Shown here piece by piece: positions 9,620-19,765 of a DNA stretch of 64,000 nt (its first letter is position 1; each line of letters begins with the position of its first letter). Origin of the DNA: Durusdinium trenchii (Eukaryota; Sar; Dinophyceae; Suessiales; Symbiodiniaceae); assembly GCA_963970005.1 (NCBI GenBank), contig CAXAMN010014113.1, positions 1,073,036-1,137,035 of the forward strand, given 5' to 3'. The notes under the pieces were generated by a model. It made no database searches. It saw nothing but the letters and a program-made list of their open reading frames with translations, and was not told the DNA's origin. Made by a program: the position numbers and the translations under genes.

Positions 9620-9954
9620 ATGGATTGTGTTTTCATTGTTCCTCATGGAGTTGCCTCTCATTTGCTCACCATGCGCATGGAAGGAGTGAAGATGATAACG
9701 GGAAGCAAGGCGGAAAGTGCTACACTTGCTAGACTACGAAACGACCAAACGGCCTCCGCCCCTTTTTGAGGGGTGTGAAACTTCGAGATTCAGGGGTGGC
9801 CACTACAACCACCCCCAAACCCTACAGAGGTTAAGTGACCAGAACTAGTACCCTACAGGGGTACCTATAGGATATATAGTCTATAGGGTTCTTCAACCTC
9901 TGCTGGACCGGCAAAACCCTGGGTATTTGAGGCCAAAAAACCGAGACCCCTTCG
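9620..9954. other. Non-coding stretch
   Basis: Contains short repeats (CCCTACAG, CTATAGG) but no convincing frame. Confidence 0.4.
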
Positions 9955-9986
9955 GGCCGATACCTCGACCCACCGAGGTATCGGCC
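9955..9986. other. Perfect 13-bp stem, 6-nt loop
   Basis: GGCCGATACCTCG at 9955-9967 is the exact reverse complement of 9974-9986. It sits at the 5' edge of the first modelled exon of the following gene. It could be an RNA structure or a tiny decayed hairpin element. Confidence 0.6.
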
Positions 9987-11911
9987 TCGTTTGGAGCATC
10001 TTGCGCCTTTGGACCGACGTGGTGGACATCCTGTCGCTCGGCGAGTCGTCCTGGGCTGGACGAAGCTCAGTCAGAAGCACCCTTGGCATCCAGTTATATA
10101 GTTCCCGGTTCCCCGGTTCCTTATATAGTGGTAACTGGGAGTCAGAATCTAAGGTAAGGTTCATCCAAGTTCTGAATCAATCACCCTTGGCCCTGGATTT
10201 TTTTTGCTAGTGACTGTTGGGATGTGACTTGATGTTGTCATAGCAAGATCCAGTGACCTTCATTCACCAGGTCACCATAGTGACGTCGTACCAACAGATC
10301 TCTAGAACTTCAAGCAATTCTATCCACATGAGGCTCACATCAGTCAGAAGTCGTTGCCTCGTTCTATGCCCGCACTGACTGACCTTCCAACCGCCTTTTC
10401 CGCGTTGTTCCACGTCTTCAGGGACCCTCCCAAGAAGCCCGACAACCCGGATCTTGAGTTGCTCTTCGATGGCCCCTGGCCGCGGTACTTCCAGCCGAGA
10501 GGAGAGGGACGTCGTGTCACCTCACCGCGTGTGTCGCTTGCACCGTTTGGGAGTAAGGTCGTGTCATTAGGGCACCGTTTGGTTGGGCAGGGGAGAGTTG
10601 CCCACACTCGGGGGTGTTTGTCCTTCCCGGAATGGTTGGAGGCAACAACAGGCTTTGCTGCTGGAAGAAGATCTTGAGTAACCAAAAGCTGATGCACGGT
10701 GGAGTGGGACCCAAAACTGAACGAATGGAGTCTGCATGCAGGACCCGGCGAGCCTGCCGGATAAGAAGGTGAGGTGTTGTGGTATGAGTCGGTATGAGTG
10801 TGCATTAAAATGGGGTTCGACCCCGCCAGGGCCAGGAACCCCTGGAAGGTTCGCAAAATAGTCTACCCATTAAGTTGGGGACCTCCCTGTCAGCGGTCAT
10901 CGCCAACCTCGGATGATGTGAAGTTCATCGATGTCCACACACCAGACGAGCTCTGAAATCGGGTTTCTGGTGAAATCATGAGACCAAGATGGCATGCATA
11001 AGGTTCAAAGGCTGGTTAGAGGCACAGACTGCGCAGACTGGATTTGGTAGGTGGGAAAAACGGGTCGAAAACCATGTGTTGATTGGTCGAGTTGCTTTCG
11101 TTGGATCCACAGGGACACTTGGATCATCGTGGATCAACCTGCCGCGCGGAAGGACTCGCCTGTGATGAGAGGGACCGAGATGAGGCACCGAGGATCCTCA
11201 TTGCTGAGAAGCATGAGGCCACGGCGGGTGGAGAGACTTCTGTGATCCTTGATGGAGTGAGTCCCTAAATACAGAGAGCAGCATAGAGCAACTCTGCGCG
11301 TGATGAGTTTTGACAGACTGATGCAACTGATGCGAAGGACGTCGAAGCTTTCAGTTGAAACAAGCCTTGTTTGAAGATTGAAGTATAGCTTGCCCTTGGT
11401 ATGCCACCTGGCAGTACCAACTCCATGTTTGGATCTGAGCTTCCATGACAATTCCACCAAACTGAATTGATCAGAGATATCCACAGCGGTATTCTTTAGT
11501 TAAGGTCCATGATCAGATCCCAGATGTTGGCTGCAAATCCACTTAAGTGATGGATCCTTGCTCTTCATTGTCATGAAGGTCCCCTTCTTCTCCGGATCGA
11601 AACCCAAAGTCTAGGCACCTTGCACCCTGAGATTAGGCGGGTGTAAGTCCTGTCCGACAGCTCCGGTCGCTTTTCTTCGCCTTGTTGGACCTTGAACACC
11701 TCAAGAATCTTTGCAGAAGACATCTGAAGACATCTGAAGACTTCAGACCTCACCGGCAGAAGTGACGACCGAAGGAGTGGAACACTCGACCCCTTCAGAC
11801 CTCGAGAACACTCGCTCCCCACGCCGGTCGGGACGGGGCATCGCCTCCGGCTTCGGTTTCACACCATCCTTTGCGAGTGAAGAAGGAAGCAGTTCGGTGT
11901 TTATGCTGTAG
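9977..11911 (+). CDS. Four-exon gene model, unknown protein (5' end not found)
   Basis: Exons are about 9977-10153 (ends AATCTAAG|GTAAGG), 10348-10557 (after CAGTCAG, ends AGTAAG|GTCGTG), 11113-11256 (after CCACAG, ends GATGGA|GTGAGT) and 11747-11911 (after CTTCAG, TAG 11909). All four introns ends are GT...AG and every junction is phase 0. The product has an N-terminal Trp/Leu-rich segment, a Pro-rich middle (V-F-R-D-P-P-K-K-P-D-N-P), an acidic-basic third exon and a Ser/Thr/Gly-rich C-terminus. No family is recognised. The intron 10558-11112 holds a repeat (10806). A 116-codon minus frame (11134-11484) competes with exon 3. Confidence 0.42.
10806..10895. repeat. Dispersed repeat, related copy at 20828
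   Basis: Shares the ordered blocks TTAAAAT-GGGG, TTCGACCC, AAGGTTCG-AAAATAG and GTCTACCCA with 20828-20925. It lies inside an intron of the 10-12 kb gene model. Confidence 0.55.
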
Positions 11912-12145
11912 ACTGCTTGGATGCGGGTTTGACCAAAAAGTGTTTTTGTTTACAAAGCACTTCACTAATCCACCATGTTATTTTTAAAAAAGACCCTTAT
12001 TATTGCTAGCAATCATGATCGACAACAACATCAACTACATAGTGCGGTATGGTGCGTGCTTAGTTTAGATTTATATACTGTATGAGTGGCAAAACAACCA
12101 TAACTGTATAAACACCGATCCACCGATGGATCCACCGATCCACCG
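11912..12145. other. AT-rich spacer with a CACCGAT repeat
   Basis: No frame of note. At 12119-12148 a short tandem of GATCCACC/CACCGATG precedes the next GC island. Confidence 0.4.
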
Positions 12146-12519
12146 ATGTCCCAGTCGAAACGTCTCAGACATTGTCTGACCCGTTGCTTTCACCCTGCCT
12201 TCCGAAGAGCGGAGAGACCGCTCCAGAAGAGCCGAGACGGTGTCCGTTTCCGAAGAGCGATGAGCGAGCCGATGAGCGAAGGGTCGGGTCGTGCAGGTCC
12301 ATCAGTTGCTGCAAGAGGAGCACTGGACCTTGTCCACCAGCTCCATGGAAGCTGCCTGCCTCTCCACTCAGCCCAGGTCTGGACCTGCGTGGCTTGTGTG
12401 GGGTGTGTTTGAGTAGTTGCTTTGCCGGGCGTTTGAGCAGCGAAAGAGGAAGACACCAGCAGGTTTTTGACACTGCTCATATTGAGGGAGGGTGGTCATG
12501 TAGAATACTGCAAATTTAA
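12146..12519 (+). CDS. GC-rich exon candidate, two overlapping frames
   Basis: Two + frames are open: 12146-12412 (ATG start, Arg-rich, then L-D-L-V-H-Q-L-H-G) and 12172-12519 (acidic, then several Cys). They cannot both be the product. I cannot decide between them; codon bias is similar. Confidence 0.28.
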
Positions 12520-12669
12520 ATCTAAAAAAGGCTTTGGAAAGTATGCTGATTGGTAAAGGTTCATTGGTTGGTTTACTAGACTCTGTGTTTGTTCGATTCC
12601 CACAAACAAAGCTTGACCATACGTGAAGGTAAAGAATATTGCAACATGTTGCAAACCATTCTCGGTTGC

Positions 12670-12957
12670 TCATAGTGTTGGATAGTCACATGCCTGCCCT
12701 TCGTCTTCAGAAATGCGATTGACAGAACATTCAGGAAAGGTTCTGTTTGGATCGAGACAACCCATCTTTTTCAGCTTGAAAACAGACGACTTGGCACCGT
12801 CCTCTCCGTCGCCAGGTTCCATGCGAGTGGCCTCCGCGGCATCTCCTTGCAGTGTGCCCATGAGGCGATTGGTTCGGCATGTCACCACGTGCTGAACCGA
12901 GGAGGGTGGACGTTTCTGCAACAGAAGTTCCCATTGGAAAAGCATCTTTATGCCTGA
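12670..12957 (-). CDS. Exon candidate, strand ambiguous
   Basis: The minus frame (91 codons, ATG at 12945) reads Q-G-D-A-A-E-A-T-R-M-E-P-G-D-G-E-D-G and could splice at GTTCAG...GGTGCC. The + strand 12786-12957 is also open after AACAG, with G/C-ending codons to TGA 12955. Both look protein-like. Confidence 0.28.
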   Translation of the reverse strand, partial: SGIKMLFQWELLLQKRPPSSVQHVVTCRTNRLMGTLQGDAAEATRMEPGDGEDGAKSSVFKLKKMGCLDPNRTFPECSVNRISEDEGQACDYPTL

Positions 12958-13036
12958 GGGCTGCTGCCCCCTGAAGATATAGACAGATTCAATTTACAAC
13001 GGCTCTGGTTTCTAGTTGTGCTGGCCATCCAAAGAC

Positions 13037-13147
13037 CTCCTTCTCGCTCCCATGGCCACAGGGATGCGAGAGTGTCCTGGTCGGCGAGGGCAGCCGCGCT
13101 CTGCGCTGTGGGGGCAATGAGACCGCCGAGTTGGAAGCTCAGCAAGC
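13037..13147 (-). CDS. Exon candidate between GAGTCAG and GTCTTT
   Basis: 36 codons, nearly all ending in G or C: Q-L-G-G-L-I-A-P-T-A-Q-S-A-A-A-L-A-D-Q-D and a Trp-rich end. Splice signals fit on the minus strand. It may belong with the minus frame at 13579-13818. Confidence 0.33.
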
Positions 13148-13185
13148 CTGACTCGGAACCTAGGTCCTTCCACCTTTAAAGGCAG

Positions 13186-13495
13186 TTGGGCCTTCACAAC
13201 AATGTTACACCTACAACGAAAAGGACATGGTGCCCATGAAGTTCATTGGGAAGGATCGGCCTTCTCCCGAAGACTGGGCCGGTCCATCGAGGACGTCGCG
13301 ACGTGGTCGCTCTGCGCCTGCTCGCTCGAGGTTGAAGCTCCATGGTGGGCCCTGGCACCTCGCCACCTCTTTAGACCAAGGAGTTTGGGCCACGCGCCCG
13401 GCCGGGGCGCCGAGTGCGGGCGCGCGCATATGCGCGGCAGCCGTGGACTGTTCTTGGCGGTTCGGGAGTTGGTGTTCGTACCCAGGGAGTGCTAA
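13186..13495 (+). CDS. GC island open in several frames
   Basis: After GGCAG the + strand is open in two frames. One begins Y-N-E-K-D-M-V-P-M-K-F-I-G-K-D-R, convincing at first but Arg/Ser-rich later; the other reads S-I-E-D-V-A-T-W-S-L and ends at TAA 13493. The minus strand is also open (13211-13447). The change in quality within frame 1 suggests a splice near 13270. Confidence 0.3.
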
Positions 13496-13578
13496 CCTTT
13501 CATTTGTTTGGCATGTTTTTTTTTCCAGGAACAGGACGGTTAGAGTCTATGAAGGAATTTGACGTAATGTTCATGTTC

Positions 13579-13818
13579 CTAGATTGGAGAATCTCTGGGA
13601 TCCAAACTGAGATGGTCATGAAAGCTGCAGGTCCAAGTGGATGCCATGGATCTGTGGCCCGCCCGTTGCGGAACGAAGATAACGAAGCACCGCCGTGCTA
13701 GAGTGTGTACATCCACCATCCGATCTTCACTGTCCAGCTTCCTAATCCGATGGATGTTCGTCACGACCCGCAACTTGAGCTGAGCAAATGCTTCGTCCAC
13801 TGAGCAAGTCTGGTACAA
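13579..13818 (-). CDS. Exon candidate, amphipathic
   Basis: The best part reads V-D-E-A-F-A-Q-L-K-L-R-V-V-T-N-I-H-R-I, then K-L-D-S-E-D-R-M-V-D-V-H. CTCAG lies just upstream on the minus strand. The + strand also carries an open segment after GCTGCAG (13631-13783). The charge pattern favours minus. Confidence 0.36.
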   Translation of the reverse strand: MYQTCSVDEAFAQLKLRVVTNIHRIRKLDSEDRMVDVHTLARRCFVIFVPQRAGHRSMASTWTCSFHDHLSLDPRDSPI

Positions 13819-14039
13819 TGGAGGAATTGCAAATGTGTGGATCTTCGTAATGGTTTTAGCCTGTGCGAGCGTCCTTTGTTGTTCTGAGTGAAGTTCAGGC
13901 TTGCCCTAGAAGGGTTCAGTGCAAGTTCCTTGAGGTTAAGTATGAGTGAAGTTGAGTTAAGTGGATGAAATAGCAACTATTGACTATGATCAAAAGGGTC
14001 TAGTCTATCATGAAGCAGGAATGGAGCCGTATAAATGAC

Positions 14040-14456
14040 CTACACAATCCCACAATTGTATCCTCTTCCAGAGGTTTTCCAAGTTCGGCTTACATCTTGC
14101 TCCAGACCTCTGTGTATATCCCCAACTCCCCAACCCTCCAAAACAAAGAACGAGTTTCCTCCAAGATATTCCACGAACTCGCTAGAAAAGCATCGACCTT
14201 CCCCCCCCAAAGGCCTGGCCTCTCTAGGCGCCCAGACCGACTGAGTTGGAGCTGATTTTCGGCTCCGGCCGAGCGGTGGCGACTTGAAAGGCGACCCAAA
14301 TACGACCTGCTGAGGCAGAGTCGAGTCCGGTCTTGTTGCATCCAGGACGGAGCGGGCGAGCTGCGAGCGGAGCGGACGAGTGTCGCAGGGTTCTTGGTGC
14401 TGGGTCCGCAGACCTAGAGGTGCCTTGCTTGGAATAGGATGGAGAACAAGCGACAC
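14040..14456 (-). CDS. 138-codon open frame, unknown
   Basis: ATG-started, uninterrupted, Ser/Pro/Arg-rich first half, then F-V-E-Y-L-G-G-N-S-F-F-V-L-E-G-W-G-V-G. It could be an intron-poor gene or a long exon. No domain is recognised. Confidence 0.36.
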   Translation of the reverse strand: MSLVLHPIPSKAPLGLRTQHQEPCDTRPLRSQLARSVLDATRPDSTLPQQVVFGSPFKSPPLGRSRKSAPTQSVWAPREARPLGGEGRCFSSEFVEYLGGNSFFVLEGWGVGDIHRGLEQDVSRTWKTSGRGYNCGIV

Positions 14457-14606
14457 TGAGGACTTTTTGGATCAATTTGCTGAAACACCTCACGAACCCC
14501 TACCTGAAAGACGTGTTAACCTCCCTGGTTCTGACACGTTTCCAACATTTTCCAACCTCGTGCATTGCGATGATCATCCAAGAATTCTCAAGAATTCTAT
14601 ATATAA

Positions 14607-15015
14607 ATGCTCCTTAAGATCAAAGTACATGATCTGGTGATGCTTGGAAACCACCTCTCACTTCCCAGCTCGCCACTGGCACATCCCCGGATCTTCACCC
14701 ACTCGCGAGCGATTCGCGAATCGGCGAGAGCAGTCGTACCGAAGGATCTGATGGCTGGGCCGGGTGAGCCTAGTCTTTCGGGCCATGGACGTGTCCCAGA
14801 ACAATGGGTTGTTGCTCGGGGTGATGTTCATGGTCCTTTCAGAAAGCAATTGGCCGAATTCGGAGGGATGGAGATCGAGGGATGAGGCAACCCTCACATA
14901 CTGTGCAAGCAGCTGTGACGCTGCGAATCTGCAGACGACCCCGACAACGACCCGATTCTGGATACCAAAACTAAGTGCCTTTCCAAGATGTGATGCAATT
15001 CTCCAGAACCTCTAA
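14607..15015 (+). CDS. Two overlapping + frames, exon candidate
   Basis: 14607-14885 (E-Q-W-V-V-A-R-G-D-V-H-G-P-F-R-K-Q-L) and 14764-15015 (D-V-S-Q-N-N-G-L-L-L-G-V-M-F-M-V-L) are both open. The second has the more regular G/C third positions around 14790-14870. Only one can be used. Confidence 0.28.
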
Positions 15016-15294
15016 AAGCCACTTCCAAAAAGCTCCGCATTGCTCCGCGCTTCCGCCGGAGATTGCCTTGCTTCGGTGTTTCCGTCGCTCGCTTCGCGCC
15101 GACCTGTGAGGTCCCAGCTCTGCAGTTGGCCGAGCATCCCGCAGCTTCGGACCAACGCCTCTTGGATCGGCTGCAGGCGAGGCGAGGCGAATTAAGCGGC
15201 TCGCTTCACGTCCGATGAAACCGTGGCTCCACGGCCTGTTTTTTGGTGTGGTGACCACATCCGGGATGGTTTCTTGTTCCACCAGGAGGAGCAT
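14971..15294 (-). CDS. 107-codon open frame, basic
   Basis: ATG-started; the N-terminus is L-L-L-V-E-Q-E-T-I-P-D-V-V-T-T-P, then Arg/Ala-rich, ending with a Trp/Leu segment. GC-rich island at 15020-15230. No recognised family. Confidence 0.36.
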   Translation of the reverse strand: MLLLVEQETIPDVVTTPKNRPWSHGFIGREASRLIRLASPAADPRGVGPKLRDARPTAELGPHRSARSERRKHRSKAISGGSAEQCGAFWKWLLEVLENCITSWKGT

Positions 15295-15299
15295 CTCTG

Positions 15300-16090
15300 G
15301 TGTGCAGGCGTATCAGAGATGTGGTCGGGTGAAACAGGTACTTTGGATGTATAGGTTTCTATAGGTCACATGGTCCGAAATCCCAAGGAGATCTTCCTGG
15401 AAATTCTTTCAAGGCGTTGGTCAATCAACTTGACTTCCCAAAATCTCTTCAATATAATGGGCCATTAAACAGTGGCCTCTCCACCCAAGTGAGGATTGCC
15501 GCGGATTGCATTACTTCAAGCTCAGTGAACATGGAAGGTAGCAGAGATTAGCAGAGCATGGCAGGGCAGCTGATTCATGGGGGAGAGGTTTATTCTATTC
15601 AATAATGGTTCTTCAAGCAAAAGTGACGGTTTCTTACTGCAGGTGATATTATCACATAATCCACCAAATGCGGCCAATCATGTAGTGAAATGTGCTGATC
15701 ACATTCGATGTGCTTGCATGTTCATGTTGTTCTCTACAGAACACATCTTCAATATGCCAAGCATCAGCGCCGTTTTCTGCAAAAGCCACGCAGGATGGCG
15801 GCCTATTGGCCATGAGTCATGCAGGAGCGGTAAAAGAGGGGGGAGTCAGGAATTTCTTATCTGACCTGTTCCAAACATGTTCAACTTGAATAGAAGTTGA
15901 GGCTGTTCAAGAGAACCCAAAATAACCCAAATGCAAGCCGGATGGAGAAAAACAAGCGCCAACAATTCACAAGCTGAAACCTGTAGCTCACTTTTCAGAT
16001 CCCCATTTAGGAGACTTCTTGAAGTCAGGTTTTCATGTTTGTATTTGAATTTACGGGACGATTTTGGGATGGACCACCTCCTCCCTTCAT
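15300..16090. other. Intergenic or intronic sequence
   Basis: Frames here are short and of low quality (15577-15864 + is the best). No repeats noticed. Confidence 0.4.
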
Positions 16091-16570
16091 CTAAACAAAC
16101 TTGGCGGATTCCTCCCAGGAGTCTGACAACATGAGCATTTGATAGAGACAGGAATCATCGAAAAGACCACTCAAAAACTGGCCCACACGGAAGGTACATT
16201 TGCCCTTCCTGAAAACCACCAGTGCTTGGACAAAAACGAGGGCCATCAAGTCCTCACATGGGAAGGATAGGAAGCGTAGCCCCGCAGCTCCACCCAACGC
16301 CTCTCGGCCTGGTCCGCTCCACCGATTGAAAGGACGGATCCATGCATGGCAGCCACAAGCATCGTCCTCATCCTGGCTCCCTTCAGGCAGGATCCAGCCC
16401 GGCTCGCTGTGGGAAAACAACACCAGCCAGGGGTGAAGTCCAACATTTTGCAGGTGAAGAGCTAAGTGTTTTCTCCATCGGATCTTGTAGGATGTGCCAC
16501 TCCCCACTCTATGAACAGCTTCTGGGAGGATCGTGTTGTCAGAAGGAAACCCTCTTGAGATTTTGAGCAC
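16091..16570 (-). CDS. 159-codon open frame, possible membrane-associated protein
   Basis: One of the best single frames outside the HNH gene. It reads S-Y-K-I-R-W-R-K-H-L-A-L-H-L-Q, then Q-D-E-D-D-A-C-G-C-H-A-W and a hydrophobic part L-M-A-L-V-F-V-Q-A-L-V-V-F. It starts at ATG 16570 and ends at 16091. It may be one exon of a larger gene. No family is recognised. Confidence 0.42.
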   Translation of the reverse strand: MLKISRGFPSDNTILPEAVHRVGSGTSYKIRWRKHLALHLQNVGLHPWLVLFSHSEPGWILPEGSQDEDDACGCHAWIRPFNRWSGPGREALGGAAGLRFLSFPCEDLMALVFVQALVVFRKGKCTFRVGQFLSGLFDDSCLYQMLMLSDSWEESAKFV

Positions 16571-16599
16571 GTTATGTACTCAGCTCTCTTTTGTATTTT

Positions 16600-17400
16600 G
16601 TGGTCATTTGTGGAGATCTTTTCAGAAGGATCGAAGTCTCACAAGAAGAGGAAATGACACTCACCGTTTTATTTCATTTTCTCTGTGTGTTGGGTTTAGT
16701 TTGCCATGTCATGTGGTCGACTTGATTTGGAATCCCCCCTAGACTCCACTGGGATTTGTTTGGAATTCTGTCATGTGTTCTATGGCTCTGATGTATTTGG
16801 TCTTGAAGTATCTTGGCCTCTTTAGTGTTCGATCGTCCGGAGGAGTTGACGTAAAATATCAAGTCCACCACGGGCAGAGAGATGGAGGAGTTGGACGTAA
16901 ACCTGATGCGTGAAGATGGTTTACGTCCTTGCTGCCTTGTTTGGGTGTTTTTTTTGAACATTGAGTTCTTTGCTTCGAATGACTCCTTATAATGTGTCGT
17001 CAGGTTGCAATTCAGCATGTTGGAGGAAAACATTGTGGGGCGGCCGCTCTTCTCCTTTTGAGACTTAAGGCCTTGAGGCGTGGATTGTTCCCATGAATTT
17101 GGCAACGAACTGTATCACCAGGTGAACTGGCATTGATGATGCGGAGTGCAGCTTTTGGGGAAGAACTTGCTTGGCCTAAAAGCGCAAAGCGTATGGGGGG
17201 GTTCTCAGGTTTGCAGAAGTGTCTATCCGCAGGGATTTGTAAGGTCTCTTGGTTGTTGGTAAGCCTGAAGCAACAGCAGAGCAACAAGAGTAAATACGCG
17301 TTGATACAATTATATACGAAGTATATACTGTAGGTTGGTGCAGAGGCATGCCAATTGTTCAAAACTTTGGTTGAATGATGTTGAGTGGTTTGACCGCCAG
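16600..17400. other. Spacer upstream of the HNH gene
   Basis: Two minus frames (16674-17105, 17012-17425) are open but Ser/Gln/Asn-rich and not convincing. The sequence is moderately AT-rich. No promoter motif can be named. Confidence 0.4.
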
Positions 17401-17416
17401 GAACAGCTAGGGTGTT

Positions 17417-18643
17417 GTGTTGCACGTGGTGCTTTGCTCACTTGGACACCTGTGCAAAGTTCCGATGCTGACAACATGGCCAGCATCGTGTGGTGTGTGC
17501 ATCCCTTGGCCAGTTGTGCGGCGATACTTCACCTTTCAACATTCCAGAGGGTGTTGGCAGGTAAGTTCACTTGGAAGACTCTGCGACACTAAAGGCGTTG
17601 TTTCGTTTGGGTCTCCCCATGCAAGTGGGTACAAGGCGATCAAGATTTGCAAGCAGATGTGGCGAGTTCATCGTGTGGTGAAGATAACCTTTCACGGGCT
17701 TCCCCAAACTGGAGAAGCCTGGCAAGTTAATCATGTGGATGGCGACCGATCCAACAACAGGTTAGACAACCTGGAGTATGTATCCCGCGGCGAGAATATT
17801 CGTCATTCATACTCCAGCCTTTCTAGGTGTAGTTCAGGGCCTGCACAATCGAAGACTGTGCTCTCAAGACCTGTTGGGTCTGCGAACTGGACAACACACC
17901 CTTCTATCACAGCGGCAGCTCGGCAGCTGGGCATGAGCACAGAAAGCGTTTCAAGATGCAGCCGCAAGAATTCTGCAGCCAAGGGCTATGAGTTTAGGCT
18001 CCCAAGCCTGCGTGACATGTCTTTGCCCGAAGAAGAATGGAAGCAAATGGTCCACCCGATATCAGGTGCTTTAGTGCCGGGAAGGATGGTCAGTTCTCTT
18101 GGCCGCGTGACATCACGCTATGGATTAACAAGCAGAGGGCACAAAACATTGATGGGGTATTACACGACTGGATTGACAATAAATGCCTGCTACCACAATA
18201 TGCTTGTTCATCGCTTGGTGGCTGTTGCCTTTCATGGTCCACCACCTTCAAAGGATCAAACGTTTGTGAACCACAAAGATCTGGACAAAGGCAACAATGC
18301 TGCGAACAATCTGGAGTGGGTCTCTTCTGCGGAAAATCGAGCTCATTTTCTTGCAGCCTCCACCCTTGGGCGCGGAACCCGTGTAAAGCCTGTTTGGAGC
18401 CGGCAACAAGATACAAATGATGCGTGGAGGTGGCATCAATCCTTTACAAGTGCTGAGCATGAACTTGGTCTTTGCAGAGATAGCATTTCTCGATGTGTGC
18501 GGGGCCTGCAGCGGCAAACCTGCGGATTTGAGTTCCAGCTTGCAGACGCAACGGAGACCATCTCTTCGCTCCCGGGCGAAGAGTGGCGTGACGTGGACGT
18601 GGGGTTGCTCCAAAGAGACAGAGAAATCCGTGGGTTTCGTTGA
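17417..18643 (+). CDS. Tandem NUMOD4-HNH-NUMOD1 endonuclease-like protein
   Basis: Continuous 408-codon frame, the longest credible one here. Unit 1: NUMOD4-like (about 46-80, W-Q-V-S-S-L-G-R), HNH (about 84-131, V-H-R...V-N-H-V-D-G-D-R-S-N-N-R...N-L-E) and NUMOD1-like helix-turn-helix (about 161-195, A-A-A-R-Q-L-G-M-S). Unit 2: NUMOD4 (about 203-256, E-E-W-K...V-S-S-L-G-R-V), HNH (about 264-312, V-H-R-L-V...V-N-H-K-D...N-N-L-E-W) and NUMOD1 (about 340-375). The tail restarts with E-E-W-R and then stops. HNH domains of this type nick or cut DNA; NUMOD modules help bind it. Both HNH cores keep His and Asn; unit 2 has Leu for the usual Gly after N-H-x-D. The first in-frame ATG is 17465, so the true start or an upstream exon is uncertain. 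Confidence 0.92.
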   Translation: MLHVVLCSLGHLCKVPMLTTWPASCGVCIPWPVVRRYFTFQHSRGCWQVSSLGRLCDTKGVVSFGSPHASGYKAIKICKQMWRVHRVVKITFHGLPQTGEAWQVNHVDGDRSNNRLDNLEYVSRGENIRHSYSSLSRCSSGPAQSKTVLSRPVGSANWTTHPSITAAARQLGMSTESVSRCSRKNSAAKGYEFRLPSLRDMSLPEEEWKQMVHPISGALVPGRMVSSLGRVTSRYGLTSRGHKTLMGYYTTGLTINACYHNMLVHRLVAVAFHGPPPSKDQTFVNHKDLDKGNNAANNLEWVSSAENRAHFLAASTLGRGTRVKPVWSRQQDTNDAWRWHQSFTSAEHELGLCRDSISRCVRGLQRQTCGFEFQLADATETISSLPGEEWRDVDVGLLQRDREIRGFR

Positions 18644-19055
18644 CCCCACACTGAACCCCATGGGCTGAAGTTGGAGAAGTTTGATCCCCGTGCACGGGAG
18701 GAATCCTTACCGCCATTTGCACTATTGGACAAGGAGTGGCAATGAGTCCGTGGGCAAGCCAGCAACGGCTCAGTTTGCAGTAAGGGCGGGAGCACTCTTT
18801 CATTCGAACATGTTGATTTTGTTGATGACCATCCAGGGATACGGGTTCTTTGGGCCTATTAGGTTTCACTAGCTGCACGCTTTGGTCCATGAGGCCATTG
18901 ACATGAACCCTTCGAAAGAAAGATGCTCCTTTGGCGGTGAGGAATTCAACTACCCAACTTGACAGCCGCAATGGACCGGCTTCCCACTCAGCCCAGGACC
19001 TGTGAGATGTTATAAGCTTTAGAAACATGCATATAAATAATCTAGAATGTGTATT

Positions 19056-19098
19056 GTATATTTTAATATATATATATATTATATATATATATATACAT
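19056..19098. repeat. (AT)n microsatellite
   Basis: Long run of TA units with few interruptions, 3' of the HNH gene. Confidence 0.9.
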
Positions 19099-19366
19099 GT
19101 GCATCTATGTGTGCTTCGAATCAGCAAAATAGGTCCTCGTGCCTCCATCGCTGCGCCAATCACCAGTTGCTTCGCCCTCGCGCGCGCCAGGCTGGTCCTA
19201 TGACCTCCCTGATGATTTAGGCTTAAGGCGCAGCTGAGAATCAATTGTGTGTGGAAAGGTCGCAACGGATCTGCAACGAGGGAACGAACTAGAAATTTGT
19301 CCAGCGCCCTGGAATGACTAAAGGATCATATTTGGAACAGTGTATACCCTAATTAGGCGTCCTGGC

Positions 19367-19462
19367 CCACCATTAATTTAATAGGCTTTACCGAATCAAC
19401 TAAGGATTTTGCACTACAAACACCAGGTCAACCTTTTCTTAAATGGTCTTGGAAGTCTAGGG
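19367..19462 (+). repeat. Dispersed repeat R2, copy 1
   Basis: Contains AATAGGCTTTACCGAATC, CTAAGGATTTTGCACTACAA and ACCAGGTC, then TGGTCTTGGAAG. Related copies are at 25433, 44846 and, inverted, 61838. Confidence 0.65.
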
Positions 19463-19765
19463 TATATAGTCAGTATGTTTGCGTGTGCTTTTGCTTCCGT
19501 ACTATTTTCATCATGTTTCATCTATTTTCCTCACCTTCCTGTTTTGGTGCGGGCAGTGGGAGGGCATGGTGAGCCCGGGTCAGAGCAGGGTAAAATGATT
19601 TGCCAAAGGAGTCTTGAGGGCCCTCGGGAGTGCCACGATGCCGTTCTCAGCCATCGAGTGTGCGTGTTTCGTTCCTAGATCCAATTTCTCCCACCTCTGT
19701 TCAGAGGTTTTTGGGAGCCTATACGGGACCCACGCTTGGGCTCCATGTTTTGAAAAGCACACACT

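Noticed and set aside
10894..10956. Rhodanese-like start (V-K-F-I-D-V-H-T-P-D-E-L) after TGTCAG
   Set aside because: Only about 12 residues before a stop, and it does not fit the phase of the surrounding gene model.
18444..19265. 273-codon minus-strand open frame
   Set aside because: Antisense to the HNH gene over its first part and then translated from the (AT)n microsatellite (Ile/Tyr runs).
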